Source of the DNA: Bacteroides sp. OF04-15BH
GTDB lineage: Bacteria > Bacteroidota > Bacteroidia > Bacteroidales > Bacteroidaceae
Direction: 5' to 3'
Assembly: GCF_003477995.1 (NCBI RefSeq)
Contig: NZ_QUEM01000015.1
Location: forward strand, 25,002 to 89,001
DNA length: 64,000 nt
The position numbers and the translations under genes were made by a program. The notes under the pieces are model-generated. The model did not search any database, was not told the DNA's origin, and saw only the letters and a list, made by a program, of their open reading frames with translations. The first letter of the stretch is position 1; each line of letters begins with the position of its first letter. This document shows, in pieces, positions 44,642 through 53,594 of this stretch.

Positions 44642-45156
44642 AAACGGATGATATAAAACAGCTACTACAACGCTTCTACAACGGGCAGACTACATTGGAA
44701 GAAGAACAGCAACTGATGCTTTTTTTCCAGGATGAGCAGGTTCCGGATGAATTGCAGGCAGACCGTGCCCTGTTTCAACAATATCTTTCTCTGAAGGATG
44801 AAAAAGCTCCACTTCCCGCGGCACTGGAACAGCGCCTGGAATGCCGGATCGACGCCTGGGAAAGCAACCGACGGACCGTGTCGTCCGGACAACACCGGAA
44901 ATGGTACTGGATCAGTGGATGGGCAGCAGCTCTGATTCTGGCCATCGGCATCGGGTTCCATCAGACAAGGCCACACACGGATGTGGAGATGCGCGACACC
45001 TGCGAGACGCCCGAACAGGCTTATGCCGAAACACGCCGCGCCTTAAAACAACTGGCCGAGGTTATGGAAAAAAGCGAAGACCAGCTGCAAAAAGCCAATA
45101 AGGCCAACCGGCAAATAAAGGAAGTGTTACACTCAATAAACAATCTGAAAAAATGA
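44638..45156 (+). CDS. Single-pass membrane protein, probable anti-sigma factor
   Basis: The 172 residues show a cytoplasmic N-terminal part with the look of Bacteroidetes anti-sigma factors (IKQLLQRFYNGQTTLEEEQQL, then DELQADRALFQQYL). One transmembrane helix follows (WISGWAAALILAIGIGF, about 92-108), then a periplasmic tail with a coiled coil (QLAEVMEKSEDQLQKANKAN). It starts four bases inside the sigma gene. By position and layout it should hold the sigma factor at the membrane until an envelope signal arrives. No zinc-binding motif is seen. Confidence 0.83.
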   Translation: MKTDDIKQLLQRFYNGQTTLEEEQQLMLFFQDEQVPDELQADRALFQQYLSLKDEKAPLPAALEQRLECRIDAWESNRRTVSSGQHRKWYWISGWAAALILAIGIGFHQTRPHTDVEMRDTCETPEQAYAETRRALKQLAEVMEKSEDQLQKANKANRQIKEVLHSINNLKK

Positions 45157-45614
45157 AACATCGTATTCTTATCCTGTTATTATGTCTCGTATGTGGCATA
45201 GCTCATGTCCAGGGACAGGATGACGTATTCAAGAAAATATCTGATATGGATCATGTAACGTCCGTTTACATATCTCCCAAAATGTTTCAGCTCATGAGCA
45301 GAATGGAGGATGAAGACAAGAGCATGAAAGAACTGATCTCACGCATCAGAAACCTGCAGATATTGTCGTCATCAACCTCTTCTGCCATAAACGTCATGCG
45401 CCGGGAAATGAACGCGCTCCATAAAAATAAGGGATATGAAGAACTGGTCCGCGTCAAGGAAGGAAAAGAATCCTCTGTCATTTCCAGTAAAAAGCAGGGC
45501 AATATGTATGACTATATACTGACTTCCGACTCCCCGGATGAGTACACCATCATATTCCTGCAGGGCAACTTCTCGCTCGAGGAAGTTCAACTCATCATGG
45601 ACCGCATGCCATAA
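45153..45614 (+). CDS. DUF4252 family exported protein (second copy)
   Basis: The 153 residues begin with a signal peptide (MKHRILILLLCLVCGIAHVQGQ). It resembles the first DUF4252 protein of the operon: DVFKKISDMDHVTSVYISPKMFQLM at the start, an IRNLQILSS strand and a late DEYTIIFLQGNFSLEEVQLI. The four-base overlap with the anti-sigma gene indicates coupling. The two copies may be sensor and target of the same envelope signal. Confidence 0.85.
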   Translation: MKHRILILLLCLVCGIAHVQGQDDVFKKISDMDHVTSVYISPKMFQLMSRMEDEDKSMKELISRIRNLQILSSSTSSAINVMRREMNALHKNKGYEELVRVKEGKESSVISSKKQGNMYDYILTSDSPDEYTIIFLQGNFSLEEVQLIMDRMP

Positions 45615-45652
45615 ACTCTGAAGATTCTTATCCGTAAAAACGCACCTACCGT

Positions 45653-46984
45653 ATGAAAAGTTTGATTCTCACCGGTGTCCTATTGATCACCCGGCAGGCG
45701 TTTGCCAGCAGCAACGCCTGTCGGGCAGACTTTTGTATTCGGGAGCACAAACCAACCGCTCAGACCGAACAAACAGACAGCACCTCTCACAAACTACGTC
45801 ATCATATTGCCTTTGATTTCCGGCCGGACTATATTTTGCCCACCAACAAATATCTGAGAGGACAAAGCGGGGTTCTGCCGCCGCGCACCGCCCTGGCCGT
45901 TAATCTGAAATACGGCTTCCGCTTTGCACCGGACTCCTATTTCGGAAGGAATTATCCGCACACCGTGCAAGGTATCGGTGTGGGCTATCATACGTTCTTC
46001 AACCCGTCGGAAATGGGAAATCCGCTGGCCGTCTATGTCTTTCAGACCTCGCGCATCGCCTCACTTACCCCCAAACTGTCGTTGGATTATGAGTGGAATT
46101 TCGGGGTGTCGCTGGGCTGGAAAAAATATGATCCGGTGAAGAATCCGTGGAACACGGCCGTAGGCTCTTACGCAAATGCGTACATCAACCTGGGCGTTCT
46201 GCTCAACTGGCAGCTGGCGTCGTCTACAAATCTCAAGGCAGGCGTGGGCTTCACGCATTTCTCCAACGGAAATACACGCTACCCGAATGCGGGTATCAAC
46301 ACGGCGGGCGCCTATATCGGAATCAGTCACGATTTCGGCAAGGAGAACTTCTCAGAATATTCCCGGAATCTGCCGGTGCAGGAGGACTGCCACGGACGCT
46401 TCGGGCAGAGGATGACTTATGACGTGGTCGTTTATGGAGCCGTGCGCAAGAAAGGAGTTTTTCCGGATGGAGTCACACCGGTCATCGCACCGGGAGTATT
46501 CGCCGTGGGCGGACTGAACTTCACGCCTCTCTACCGGGTGAACCGCTATTTCCGCACCGGAATCTCTCTGGACGTGCAATATGACGAGAGCGCCAATATC
46601 GTGGATCACATTGCCAATCCCGACGGTGCGACGTCTGGCTTCGAAGCGAAATTCTACAAACCTCCTTTCCGCGAACAGTTCGGCGTGGGACTGTCTGCCC
46701 GTGCGGAACTGGTCATGCCGATATTTTCCATCAACATCGGTATCGGAAAGAACCTGATCTGCAAAGGGGCCGACACGAATTCATTCTATCAGATTCTGGC
46801 TCTGAAAACAGACATCACGCAAAGATTCTTCCTGCATGTGGGCTATCAGCTGTATCGTTTCAAGGACCCGAACAATCTGATGCTGGGTATCGGTTACCGT
46901 TTCGGACGGCGCACCACAAAACCGGAGAGCAGACACCAGAGTGCTCCGGCTCCGGCAAAGAAAATAAAGAACAGGGTGCCCTGA
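45653..46984 (+). CDS. Outer-membrane barrel of the PagL / acyloxyacyl hydrolase family
   Basis: The 443 residues start with a signal peptide (MKSLILTGVLLITRQAFASS). The body is strand-rich, with alternating aromatic residues. The segment GVGFTHFSNGNTRYPNAGIN (197-216) aligns with the active site of lipid A 3-O-deacylase PagL: His202 and Ser204 match the catalytic His and Ser. The position of the catalytic Glu, 14 residues after the His, is Asn216. The protein is also far longer than PagL. It could be a lipid-modifying enzyme with another triad or a non-catalytic barrel. It follows the sigma operon by 38 bases and overlaps the PepSY gene tail to tail by 91 bases. Confidence 0.82.
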   Translation: MKSLILTGVLLITRQAFASSNACRADFCIREHKPTAQTEQTDSTSHKLRHHIAFDFRPDYILPTNKYLRGQSGVLPPRTALAVNLKYGFRFAPDSYFGRNYPHTVQGIGVGYHTFFNPSEMGNPLAVYVFQTSRIASLTPKLSLDYEWNFGVSLGWKKYDPVKNPWNTAVGSYANAYINLGVLLNWQLASSTNLKAGVGFTHFSNGNTRYPNAGINTAGAYIGISHDFGKENFSEYSRNLPVQEDCHGRFGQRMTYDVVVYGAVRKKGVFPDGVTPVIAPGVFAVGGLNFTPLYRVNRYFRTGISLDVQYDESANIVDHIANPDGATSGFEAKFYKPPFREQFGVGLSARAELVMPIFSINIGIGKNLICKGADTNSFYQILALKTDITQRFFLHVGYQLYRFKDPNNLMLGIGYRFGRRTTKPESRHQSAPAPAKKIKNRVP

Positions 46985-48381
46985 CCCAGACAGGTGTAAA
47001 TACGTCCGGTGTGTATCTCCTGCGCCACATTCCACAGCGGCATGGGAAGGGTGGAAAGTTTCGAGGGCATGGACAGACGGTCTGTGCCCTGATTGTATTC
47101 CACGGGGAAAGGTATGCCGGAAAAATCGGAACTGTATCCCGAAACAGCATACTTCCCGAACGGAGGCCCTGCAGTCTCGGGAGCCTTTTCGCCCGTAAAA
47201 TAGTCCCAGGCAGTATGTTGCTGCCGGCTCCACAAGTACAAGCCGCTGAACGAACCTACCAGCCAGTTGCCCGAAGCATCCTTCTGCCAGACATTCAGCC
47301 CCATGACGCTCACGGGAGGCGTATGCGTCAGCACTTGCGGAACAGCTGATAAGGAGGACAGGGAATAAATGCCCTCGGAGGTGGACAGCAGCCAGTCGCC
47401 ATAAGCCTCATCATAGCGGAGCATGCGTAACTTGTCCTGCCAGGGGTTGGCATCATCGAGAGAAGTATAGGGCACGATCGGAGCACGCCCGTACACCAGT
47501 GCCAGAAGCAACGGCGGACGAAGGCACCAGCCGGTAAGCGCTACCAGAAACAGCAGGATAAACGTATAGCGCCCGAAACGGTCGTGCACATGCAGACTGT
47601 ATTTCAGCATTCGGAGCGCAACACGCGGATTCCGCCCTTTCCGCTTCTGCCGACGGACATGCTTCGGCAGAAGCCAGTAAACCACTCCCGTTAAACAAAG
47701 GATCATGAAAAGCACCGCCACGGCATCGACCACCAGTTTGCCGCCCAGACCGAACAGTTCGCCGCTGTGCAAAAGCCACACCAGACGGAACAGAGACACC
47801 CGTCCGTCATAATCCGACGGAGCCGCCAGACGGATTTTCTGAAAGGATGTATAGGGAGCCGAAGAAAGATATAAATAAGAACGTCCCACGGCTATCAGGG
47901 TATCTCCCCGAAAGGTCAGGTCAGAAAGTTTCTCGTCTTCCGGCATGGGCAGGGTACAGGATTGCCAGCGCTTGCCGCTCTCCTGATAACGATACAGCCC
48001 GAACTGCCCTGCTGCCCATAGCGAACCGTCGGGCAGGCACACCACTCCTTTCACGTGACGATAATCGGCTCCCGCAGGCAGTCCCGCATTAAAGTCGGTA
48101 ACCGATTCGCCGTCCGTATCAGACAACCAGATGCCACTGGCTCCGTAAATCAGGATATGCCTCACGGAGTCGCTACCGATATAGGGGCACGTGCCGCGCA
48201 AGAGTCCGCGGTTCCAGTTCTGATACAGGTAATCGGAGGGCAGCCACGAGCGGCTTATCTGCCAGTCGGCCACTGCCCGACGATGATTCAGAATGATGCC
48301 GCTCACCCCGAACATCAGCATAAAAAAACAAAGTATCAGTCCGAACCATTTATGATGTTTCTTCCATTTTGTCCGTTTCAT
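46894..48381 (-). CDS. PepSY-type inner-membrane protein (putative iron/flavin reductase)
   Basis: A 495-residue protein with four or so transmembrane helices: WFGLILCFFMLMFGVSGII near residues 12-30, then VVDAVAVLFMILCLTGVVYWLL near 218-239, YTFILLFLVALTGWC near 271-285 and a final one near 468-487. The two periplasmic loops between them hold WD-like strands (GASGIWLSD, DGSLWAAGQFGLYR). The first helix with HKW, and HDRFGRYTF before the third, are typical of PepSY-associated membrane proteins that reduce ferric chelates, such as XusC in Bacteroides xenosiderophore uptake. It is divergent from a TonB receptor gene, which supports an iron-chelate or porphyrin role. Confidence 0.85.
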   Translation of the reverse strand: MKRTKWKKHHKWFGLILCFFMLMFGVSGIILNHRRAVADWQISRSWLPSDYLYQNWNRGLLRGTCPYIGSDSVRHILIYGASGIWLSDTDGESVTDFNAGLPAGADYRHVKGVVCLPDGSLWAAGQFGLYRYQESGKRWQSCTLPMPEDEKLSDLTFRGDTLIAVGRSYLYLSSAPYTSFQKIRLAAPSDYDGRVSLFRLVWLLHSGELFGLGGKLVVDAVAVLFMILCLTGVVYWLLPKHVRRQKRKGRNPRVALRMLKYSLHVHDRFGRYTFILLFLVALTGWCLRPPLLLALVYGRAPIVPYTSLDDANPWQDKLRMLRYDEAYGDWLLSTSEGIYSLSSLSAVPQVLTHTPPVSVMGLNVWQKDASGNWLVGSFSGLYLWSRQQHTAWDYFTGEKAPETAGPPFGKYAVSGYSSDFSGIPFPVEYNQGTDRLSMPSKLSTLPMPLWNVAQEIHTGRIYTCLGQGTLFFIFFAGAGALWCLLSGFVVRRPKR

Positions 48382-48433
48382 TTCGTATATCTATTGTTTT
48401 TAACGGTTTCTTAAAGCATATTTAATTTCTCCA

Positions 48434-48466
48434 CAAAAGTATATCGGGCAAGGACACTTTACCAAG
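48434..48466 (-). promoter_or_regulatory. Promoter of the PepSY gene
   Basis: Minus-strand TACTTTTG (48434-48441) fits TAnnTTTG; CTTG lies 21 bases upstream (48463-48466). The leader would be about 45 bases. Confidence 0.6.
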
Positions 48467-48504
48467 CATCCCTTTTTCTTTTAACAGATGTTTTCACGGA
48501 ATAT

Positions 48505-48522
48505 CCTCATTTGTGAGGATGC
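48505..48522. promoter_or_regulatory. Palindromic operator-like site 1
   Basis: ATCCTCATTTGTGAGGAT: perfect 7-base arms ATCCTCA and TGAGGAT around TTTG. It lies between the two divergent promoters, about 40 bases upstream of the PepSY -33 element. Confidence 0.6.
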
Positions 48523-48566
48523 CGAACCGTATGGTCAGGCAAACAGCACGGTTTTTCCTCCTGCTT

Positions 48567-48584
48567 ATCCTCATAAATTAGGAT
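48567..48584. promoter_or_regulatory. Palindromic operator-like site 2
   Basis: ATCCTCATAAATTAGGAT: the same arms with one mismatch, centred 62 bases from site 1 (about six helical turns). It overlaps the -33 element of the TonB receptor promoter, so a bound protein would block that promoter. Confidence 0.6.
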
Positions 48585-48614
48585 TGCACGGATATTTCCC
48601 CGTTTCTATTTTTG
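48583..48614 (+). promoter_or_regulatory. Promoter of the TonB receptor-hemN-hemG operon
   Basis: ATTG (48583-48586), 20 bases, TATTTTTG (48607-48614), a perfect TAnnTTTG. The receptor start codon is 91 bases after the box. Confidence 0.7.
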
Positions 48615-48704
48615 CAACTCGATTTTTTAATCCGGAGGCTGTTTGGGGAACGAACGAGGCAAAGGATTCTAGGAATGTCAGCAAATCAGACTAAATACAA
48701 TTAT

Positions 48705-50849
48705 ATGCAAAAGAACATCAAAACTGTAGTATTACTGGGAAATATCCTGCTCTGTGCGACAACTGTTGCGGCTGCCCATACCGGCAGCCTGGTCTTATCC
48801 GCTCCGGAGAGTCAGAGAAACGACTCTACAGACCGCAGGCACAGACTGGAAGAACTGGTAGTCATGCCTTTCAAGCAGGAAAAAGACCTGAGCCTGTCTC
48901 CTATTGCCACCTCTACCTTCAATGCCGGAATGATAAAAAACAGAAACATCACCGACATCAAGGATATCAGTGCTGCCGTGCCGAACCTCTTCGTACCGGA
49001 TTACGGGTCCAGACTGACCTCTCCGGTATATATCCGCGGCATCGGCTCCAAAATCAATTCCCCTTCGGTAGGTCTGTATGTGGACGATATGCCTTACTTC
49101 GAGAAATCGGCTTTCGACTTCAATCTGTCGGAAATAGACCGCATAGAGATTCTGCGCGGCCCGCAGGGCACTCTTTACGGCCGAAACACGATGGGCGGAC
49201 TGATAAAGGTCTATACGCGCTCGCCGCTGAAATATCAGGGCACCATGCTTCGTGCGGGTATGGGAAGCTATCTGGGCATCGATGCCGATGCGGCACACTA
49301 TGGCAAAATCAATAACCGGTTGGGATACTCGGTGTCTGCCAATTACCACCACACGAACGGATATTTCAAGAACCACTATACGGGAAAAAGTGTCGATGAA
49401 CAGAATGCTGCCTCGGGCAGAATACGTCTGGAATGGCGCCCATCGGAACAGATGCAGATCGGATACAACACCAATCTGGACTATATCAATCAGGGCGGTT
49501 ATCCTTATGCCGTATATGATCCGGCAAACGGACGCATAGCTGACGTCAGTTACAACGACCCGGGACGTTACCGCCGACTGATGTCTACAAGCGGAGTGTC
49601 CGTCAATTATCAGGCGGCAGCATACAGTATCAACAGCCAGACTTCCTTCCAGCATCTCAACGACCGGCAGGCAATTGACCAGGACTTTACGGACGAGGCC
49701 TTGTACTATGCACGCCAGTGGCAAAGCCAGAACATGATTTCCGAGGAGTTCAACATCAAATCCAACAGCCACTCCCGATACAGCTGGCTCTTCGGAGTTT
49801 TCGCATTCTGGCAACAGATTGACAACTGTGTCTGGCTCGATTATCTGAACAAACGGAAACGCAGTGAGAAGAATTACGAACTGCCGACACAGGGTTTGGC
49901 CTTCTATCATCAGTCCGTACTTCAGGATTTGGGACTAAAAGGCCTGAGCCTGACGCTAGGTCTGCGTTATGATCTGGAGTGGGCGCGTATGGATTATTCG
50001 GGAGGGATGCGCCAGTGGACCGGAACAGAAACCGATGGCACGGGAGAAAAAACGACACCTCTGGAACCGTTCCTCAGCAAGCTGCATTTTGGACAACTGA
50101 TTCCCAAGGTAGCCCTGCAATATAGTTTCCCTTCTTCGGGCATCGTTTATGCGTCCGTGAGTAAAGGATATAAAACCGGAGGATTCAATACTTCCTTTGA
50201 ATCGCCCGAACAGCGTTCCTTCAAACCGGAGTATAGCTGGAACTATGAAATAGGAGCCAAGCATCCGTTCTTCGACAACCGCATGAGTGCCGAACTGGCT
50301 CTTTTCTTCATCGACTGGAGAAACCAGCAGATCACCCAACCGCTCCCTTCGGGAAAAGGCAGCATGCTGACCAACGCCGGACGCTCGCAAAGTAAGGGAG
50401 CGGAAGTGAGCATCACGTATAATCTCTGCAAGGGACTGACACTGACCACAAACTATGGATATACGCATGCCACGTTTCTGGACTATAAAAAAGGGGAGGC
50501 CGATTACCGGAGAAAACATCTGCCCTTCGTGCCGGAGCATACCTTCACTGCAGCCGCCAACTATACTTTGCCTCATCCTTTTAAAGGAGTTGACCGCCTC
50601 AACGTAAATGTAGACTACAACGGCAACGGCAGAATATACTGGAAGGAGGACAACATCGTGTCGCAACCTTTCTATGGATTGCTGAATGCCAAAGTAAGTC
50701 TCAGCAAAGGCATCCTGACACTCAGTGCCTGGGCCCGCAATATCACGGCAACCGATTATGTGGCCTTTTACTTTGAAAGCGGAAACAAAAAGCTGGCCCA
50801 GAAAGGCAAACCGTTTACCGTGGGGGCCGATGTGCAACTGAACTTCTGA
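48705..50849 (+). CDS. TonB-dependent outer-membrane receptor (siderophore/porphyrin type)
   Basis: A 714-residue receptor starting at MQKNIKTVVLLGNILLCATT; an upstream in-frame TTG falls on the promoter and is rejected. After the signal peptide comes a probable TonB box region (LEELVVMP), then the plug with YIRGIGSKINSPSVGLYVDD, followed by RIEILRGPQGTLYGRNTMGG. The 22-strand barrel ends in GADVQLNF. It is the classical iron-chelate type, not SusC: there is no carboxypeptidase-like domain and no SusD partner. The operon with an MFS transporter, HemN and HemG points to a porphyrin or heme-like ligand; a siderophore is the main alternative. Confidence 0.93.
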   Translation: MQKNIKTVVLLGNILLCATTVAAAHTGSLVLSAPESQRNDSTDRRHRLEELVVMPFKQEKDLSLSPIATSTFNAGMIKNRNITDIKDISAAVPNLFVPDYGSRLTSPVYIRGIGSKINSPSVGLYVDDMPYFEKSAFDFNLSEIDRIEILRGPQGTLYGRNTMGGLIKVYTRSPLKYQGTMLRAGMGSYLGIDADAAHYGKINNRLGYSVSANYHHTNGYFKNHYTGKSVDEQNAASGRIRLEWRPSEQMQIGYNTNLDYINQGGYPYAVYDPANGRIADVSYNDPGRYRRLMSTSGVSVNYQAAAYSINSQTSFQHLNDRQAIDQDFTDEALYYARQWQSQNMISEEFNIKSNSHSRYSWLFGVFAFWQQIDNCVWLDYLNKRKRSEKNYELPTQGLAFYHQSVLQDLGLKGLSLTLGLRYDLEWARMDYSGGMRQWTGTETDGTGEKTTPLEPFLSKLHFGQLIPKVALQYSFPSSGIVYASVSKGYKTGGFNTSFESPEQRSFKPEYSWNYEIGAKHPFFDNRMSAELALFFIDWRNQQITQPLPSGKGSMLTNAGRSQSKGAEVSITYNLCKGLTLTTNYGYTHATFLDYKKGEADYRRKHLPFVPEHTFTAAANYTLPHPFKGVDRLNVNVDYNGNGRIYWKEDNIVSQPFYGLLNAKVSLSKGILTLSAWARNITATDYVAFYFESGNKKLAQKGKPFTVGADVQLNF

Positions 50850-50921
50850 CCTGACGGCAGCAACTGGTCTGGGTAATCTTTTCATCTGATAAAATCATTC
50901 ATCGAAACTGAATCACATAAC

Positions 50922-52154
50922 ATGACATCAACTCCTTCAAAACTTTCCCCCAATGCCGGGGAGCAATCGGGACGCATCGGCAATCTCTCCACATTCTTCT
51001 GTCTGTATATCGCACAGAATCTGCCGATGAGTTTCTTCTCCACCGTCATCCCCGTGATGATGCGCCAGGAGGCATTCTCTCTCACGGCCATCGGTATGCT
51101 GCAGCTGATCAAGCTTCCCTGGATTCTGAAATTCCTGTGGTCGCCTCTTGTGGACCGGCACACCCGCACCGTGAATGACTACAAACGCTGGATTTTCTCC
51201 TCGGAACTGCTTTATGCCTGCCTGATCTTTGCCGTGGCTTTTCTGGATTTCAAGGCCGATTTCCCAACGATCATGGTTTTTCTGATTCTGGCCTTTATGG
51301 CATCGGCCACACAAGATATTGCCACAGATGCGCTGGCGGTCCTTTCCTTCCGCAAGGACGACAAGAGTATGATCAACAGCATGCAATCCATGGGCAGTTT
51401 CAGCGGCAGTCTGCTGGGTGGCGGTCTGTTGCTGATCTTGTTCAAGATGTGGGGATGGAACACGATTGTTCCTTTTCTGGGACTGTTTGTTCTGATTGCC
51501 TTGGTGCCGCTCTTCCTGAACCGCAAGATTGCGTTTTACAGCGAGCAGGAACGGCCGCGAGCCCGCAAGATGGACCTGATTTTCTTTTTTACCCAAAAGG
51601 GCATCTGGAAACAAATCGTCTTCCTGTTGCTGTATTATGCCGGGCTCATCGGAACGCTGGCCATGCTGAAACCGTATCTGGTGGACCTGGGATATAACAT
51701 GCACGACATCGGTATCATGAGCGGAGTCATCGGAACATTCACGGGTTTTGCCGCTTCTTTTGCCGGAGGATTCCTTGTGCGCCGCATCGGACTGTTTCGG
51801 GCACGCCGCCTGTTTGCCTTCCTGATTGTAGTCACAACGGGCTATTTCTATCTTCTGTCGTACCTGACACCCAACATCGCGCTCCTGCATGCCGGAGTGA
51901 TGTTGCTTTGGGGAAGCTACGGCCTAGCTACCATCGTGGTCTACACTTCTGCCATGGAACAGGTTCGCCAAGGACGTGAAGGCACCGACTTCACCCTGCA
52001 AACCGTCATGACGCATCTGAGCGGCATCCTTCTGGCCATAGCCAGCGGAAAGATAGCCGATGCTGCCGGATATCACGGTCTGTTCCTGTTCGAACTGATT
52101 GTGGCGCTCACCTCTTTCGTATTTGTATTCTTTGCCTTTAAAAGAAATGACTGA
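50922..52154 (+). CDS. PAT-family MFS transporter (AmpG/RhtX/FptX-like)
   Basis: A 410-residue, 12-helix inner-membrane protein. The segments FCLYIAQNLPMSFFSTVIPVM, AIGMLQLIKLPWILKFLWSPLVD and FMASATQDIATDALAVLS are the typical N-terminal motifs of the peptide/acetyl-CoA/siderophore transporter group (AmpG, RhtX, FptX), which carry bulky molecules inward. RhtX and FptX import siderophores without an ABC system. Placed 72 bases after the TonB receptor and 35 before hemN, it is the obvious inner-membrane step for the same ligand. That it carries a porphyrin is inference. Confidence 0.86.
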   Translation: MTSTPSKLSPNAGEQSGRIGNLSTFFCLYIAQNLPMSFFSTVIPVMMRQEAFSLTAIGMLQLIKLPWILKFLWSPLVDRHTRTVNDYKRWIFSSELLYACLIFAVAFLDFKADFPTIMVFLILAFMASATQDIATDALAVLSFRKDDKSMINSMQSMGSFSGSLLGGGLLLILFKMWGWNTIVPFLGLFVLIALVPLFLNRKIAFYSEQERPRARKMDLIFFFTQKGIWKQIVFLLLYYAGLIGTLAMLKPYLVDLGYNMHDIGIMSGVIGTFTGFAASFAGGFLVRRIGLFRARRLFAFLIVVTTGYFYLLSYLTPNIALLHAGVMLLWGSYGLATIVVYTSAMEQVRQGREGTDFTLQTVMTHLSGILLAIASGKIADAAGYHGLFLFELIVALTSFVFVFFAFKRND

Positions 52155-52189
52155 TCTATTTAACGATAAACTCCTAGAAATATAAACCA

Positions 52190-53572
52190 ATGAACCAAAA
52201 CCATATTCCACAAACCCTGATCGAGAAATACAACATTCCCGTACCAAGATATACCAGTTATCCGCCGGCCAATTATTTCACTCCGGAATTCACCGCAGCC
52301 GATTATCGAGAACAGATTGTAGCATCGAATTCACAGTCGCCATCCCTTCTGTCCTTCTATTTCCATATCCCGTTTTGCCGCCGTCTGTGCCACTATTGCG
52401 GCTGTAACGCCTACCCGATGGCTTCGGCGGAATATATCGACCGCTATGTAGACTGTCTGCACCGGGAAATGGATCTCGTGCTGCCATTGCTTGACCGCAA
52501 TCGGAAAATCGCACAGATTCACTACGGAGGTGGTACCCCGACCATTCTGCCCGTTGAGAAACTCAAAGAGCTCAACCAACATCTGCTGGAGTATTTTCCT
52601 CAGATTGAACAGCCGGAGATTGCCATAGAGTGTCACCCGGGCTGGCTCGATGAAACGTATTGGCAAGGACTGGCCGATGCCGGCTTCAACCGGGTGAGCC
52701 TCGGCATTCAGGATTTTCAGACGGAGGTGCTGAAGTGTGTCAACCGCAAGCCGTCGCTCCTTCCTGTAGCGGACATTGTGTCTCTCCTCCGGGAAAGAGG
52801 AATCCGTATCAATATGGATTTTCTCTATGGTCTGCCTCTTCAGACACCGGCATCCTTCGAAGACACCATCCGAAAGGCTATCGACATCCGTCCCGACCGG
52901 TTGGTTACCTTTTCTTATGCTCACGTACCGTGGGTAAACAAGCGACAACTGATTCTGGAAAAAGCCGGCCTGCCCGACGCGTCTTTAAAAGAAGAGCTGT
53001 TCCGCACAGCACAGGAACTGTTGCTTCAAGCCGGATATCTACAGATTGGAATGGATCATTTTGTCTGCGCGCATGATGAACTTGCTCTGGCCCGACAGGA
53101 CCATTCGCTGCACCGTAACTTTCAGGGATATTGCACCCGCCGCACCACAGGACAGGTATATGCCTTCGGAGTGACCGGCATCAGCCAGTTGTCTACGGCC
53201 TACGCGCAGAATACCAAAGACCTGGATGTGTATCTGGATGCGGTGACTCAGGGGAATCTGCCTGTAATAAAAGGCTACAAGCTAAACGAACAGGAGCAGA
53301 TTGTGCGTCGGGTGATTGATACACTGATGTGCAACAACCTCATCGACTGGCAGGAACTTTCCGACGAATTGCAACTCAGTATTGAGAAAATAAAATATCT
53401 TTGCGGCTATGATGCCGGACAACTAGAGGATATGGCCCGCGACGGACTGGTCGGTCTTTCGGAAAACCGCCTGGAGGTAACGCCGCTCGGTAAGGCTTTT
53501 GTCAGAAATGTGGCCTCGACCTTTGATCAACTGACCCGAAACAACCCGAAGAGTTTTTCCAAACCGATTTAA
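52190..53572 (+). CDS. hemN: Oxygen-independent coproporphyrinogen III oxidase (radical SAM)
   Basis: Converts coproporphyrinogen III to protoporphyrinogen IX without oxygen. The 460 residues have the true HemN layout: PRYTSYPPANYF near 19-30 and the iron-sulfur motif HIPFCRRLCHYCGCN with Cys63, Cys67, Cys70 and Cys72 (C-x3-C-x2-C-x-C). IHYGGGTPT follows, and the HemN-type C-terminal domain is complete. HemW/ChuW-type relatives usually lack the YTSYP start, so HemN is preferred. The early heme-synthesis genes are not in the window. Confidence 0.93.
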   Translation: MNQNHIPQTLIEKYNIPVPRYTSYPPANYFTPEFTAADYREQIVASNSQSPSLLSFYFHIPFCRRLCHYCGCNAYPMASAEYIDRYVDCLHREMDLVLPLLDRNRKIAQIHYGGGTPTILPVEKLKELNQHLLEYFPQIEQPEIAIECHPGWLDETYWQGLADAGFNRVSLGIQDFQTEVLKCVNRKPSLLPVADIVSLLRERGIRINMDFLYGLPLQTPASFEDTIRKAIDIRPDRLVTFSYAHVPWVNKRQLILEKAGLPDASLKEELFRTAQELLLQAGYLQIGMDHFVCAHDELALARQDHSLHRNFQGYCTRRTTGQVYAFGVTGISQLSTAYAQNTKDLDVYLDAVTQGNLPVIKGYKLNEQEQIVRRVIDTLMCNNLIDWQELSDELQLSIEKIKYLCGYDAGQLEDMARDGLVGLSENRLEVTPLGKAFVRNVASTFDQLTRNNPKSFSKPI

Positions 53573-53594
53573 CCACCTCCTCTACAAAAACAAT

